DNA of 22,011 nt, taken from a virus. Shown one piece after another: positions 21,267 to 22,011 of the stretch. Position numbers and translations under genes: made by a program. The notes beneath the pieces are model-generated. The model saw only the letters and a program-made list of their open reading frames with translations. It ran no database searches and was not told where the DNA came from. Numbering within the stretch: the first letter of the stretch is position 1; each line of letters starts with the position of its first letter. The stretch lies in the IMG/VR virus record IMGVR_UViG_3300041409_001222, positions 1 through 22,011 of that record; one strand, written 5' to 3'.

Positions 21267-21419
21267 CTACCCAGCTTGTACGTGCTCGCATTTGGTTGCA
21301 CTAAATATAGATATAACTAACTGTTTTTTAAATAAAAAGCTTATGTATCAATAGTGTCGCGAAAAAGCGTCTTAACTAAGGTATCGCTAACGCGACATCT
21401 AAAAGTTAATAGCAAACAA
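21267..21419. other. Prophage-chromosome junction region (candidate att)
   Basis: The AT-rich interval between int and the host gene should contain the attachment site, but the other prophage end is not in the window, so the core cannot be defined. The most structured part is an inverted repeat TGTCGCG (21355-21361) / CGCGACA (21391-21397), with an inner AGCG/CGCT pair (21366-21369, 21385-21388). No tRNA or tmRNA 3' end is visible. Confidence 0.45.
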
Positions 21420-21447
21420 GGGGTTGGCATCTGCCAGCCCCTTTTTT
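21420..21447 (+). terminator. Strong intrinsic terminator, probably bidirectional
   Basis: Stem GGGGTTGGC / GCCAGCCCC (one G-T pair), loop ATCT, followed by TTTTTT on the plus strand. It ends transcription coming from int and, on the other strand, lies 27 nt after the stop of the acetyltransferase gene. Confidence 0.85.
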
Positions 21448-21474
21448 ATGTCACTGCCTGCCTGTTGCCTACCG

Positions 21475-22011
21475 TTAACCGGCGTCCGGCCGCTGAAAAT
21501 GATAAATCGCGGTATTAACCGGCCCTTCCTCTAATACGATCAGGCCATAGCGACAGCCAATGAACTGGCCACCGCACTTCTCAGCCACGCCCCGACTGGC
21601 CAGGTTATCCTCAGCCGCCAGAATCTCAATCACCCGGGTCTCCGGGCGTGAAAACCCCAGCGGCAGCAACGCGGCCACTGCGCGGCTGGCGATCCCCTGA
21701 CGCTGTGCATCACTGCGAACCCAGTAGCCGATTGCGCTGGTGTCACCCGGATGACGGGCAAAGCGCACACCTGCACCACCCAGTAACTGGTCATGCTGAT
21801 CAACGATGGCAAACTCTTCTGCTTCCTTCCGCATCCGTTGCCAGTGAGTAAAGCGGATCCAGCTTTCTGCTTCATGAGGCTGATAATCGTGATGCGCCCA
21901 GACCATCCACGGGATAAGGCTATCCAGAGAGGCATTAACCGCAATGGTAAACGCAGATACGTCGCTGAGCTCAAAAGGTCGCAGATAAATATTTTGTGGT
22001 GATGGGGGCAT
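21475..22011 (-). CDS. GNAT family N-acetyltransferase (host chromosome)
   Basis: 178 aa with the RimJ/RimL-type acetyltransferase pattern: LRPFELSDVSAF at residues 10-21, EAESWIRF (48-53), the acetyl-CoA loop RQGIAS (104-109, from QRQGIA) and an N-S-type element near EDNLASRGVAEKCG. It would transfer an acetyl group from acetyl-CoA to an N-terminal or small-molecule amine; the substrate is not predictable. The ATG is the last codon of the window, so the product looks complete but a longer start cannot be ruled out. Base composition and lack of phage relatives mark it as host DNA beyond the right prophage end. Confidence 0.85.
   Translation of the reverse strand: MPPSPQNIYLRPFELSDVSAFTIAVNASLDSLIPWMVWAHHDYQPHEAESWIRFTHWQRMRKEAEEFAIVDQHDQLLGGAGVRFARHPGDTSAIGYWVRSDAQRQGIASRAVAALLPLGFSRPETRVIEILAAEDNLASRGVAEKCGGQFIGCRYGLIVLEEGPVNTAIYHFQRPDAG

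Noticed and set aside
1-22011. CRISPR arrays, tRNA genes, rRNA and insertion sequences.
   Set aside because: I found no regularly spaced repeats, no cloverleaf-like sequence and no transposase or terminal inverted repeats.

Overview
The window is most of a P2-family temperate prophage (Peduoviridae) at its junction with a bacterial chromosome. The structural and replication genes have the P2 order, strands and lengths: Q-P divergent from O-N-M-L-X-Y-K-lysB-lysC-R-S, and a leftward early operon ending in the HUH replication gene A. The control genes (a CI-like repressor, a CII-like regulator, a Fil-like protein and a LexA-box promoter right of A) look more like coliphage 186 / Fels-2 than P2 itself. 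The host is a member of the Enterobacterales; Erwiniaceae (Erwinia/Pantoea) is my guess from general resemblance, not proven. The only clear host gene is a GNAT acetyltransferase at 21475-22011. The left prophage end, including tail genes V to D and ogr, lies outside the window.

Layout. 1-732: an AT-rich HNH protein on the plus strand, where P2 carries its accessory gene orf30 (between S and V). 749-6337 (minus): tail completion S and R, spanins lysB/lysC, SAR endolysin K, pinholin-like Y, tail protein X, and head genes L, M, N, O. 6338-6479: divergent late promoter region with an Ogr-type site (TTGT-N12-ACAA). 6480-9277 (plus): terminase ATPase P and portal Q, closed by a hairpin terminator. 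9294-10342 (minus): two AT-rich accessory genes between Q and cos. 10441-10459: a cos-like sequence. 10655-13108 (minus): an AT-rich cassette of a ParB-like protein and a D12-class adenine methyltransferase, in the position of P2 old/tin, a known site for anti-phage genes. 13387-13888 (minus): two short genes behind a LexA-box promoter, positionally like the 186 tum operon. 14032-19003 (minus): A, dam, a C4 zinc-finger protein, DUF2732 protein, a 112-aa protein, fil-like, cII and cox. 19126-21266 (plus): a repressor with two tandem DNA-binding domains, a small membrane protein and integrase. 21267-21474: attachment/terminator region.

How it works together. In the lysogen the repressor-membrane protein-int unit is on and the cox-to-A operon is off. 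After DNA damage, release of LexA from 13857-13874 should express the two short genes, one of which may be an antirepressor. Early genes then replicate the genome through A; Ogr, encoded outside the window, switches on the divergent late promoters; P and M cut at cos, and Y, K and LysB/C lyse the cell. The four AT-rich accessory inserts (S-V gap, Q-cos gap, cos-A gap, C-int gap) are the likely novel content. The strongest candidate for an undescribed system is the ParB-like/methyltransferase pair; the most unusual phage-core feature is the repressor with a duplicated DNA-binding domain.
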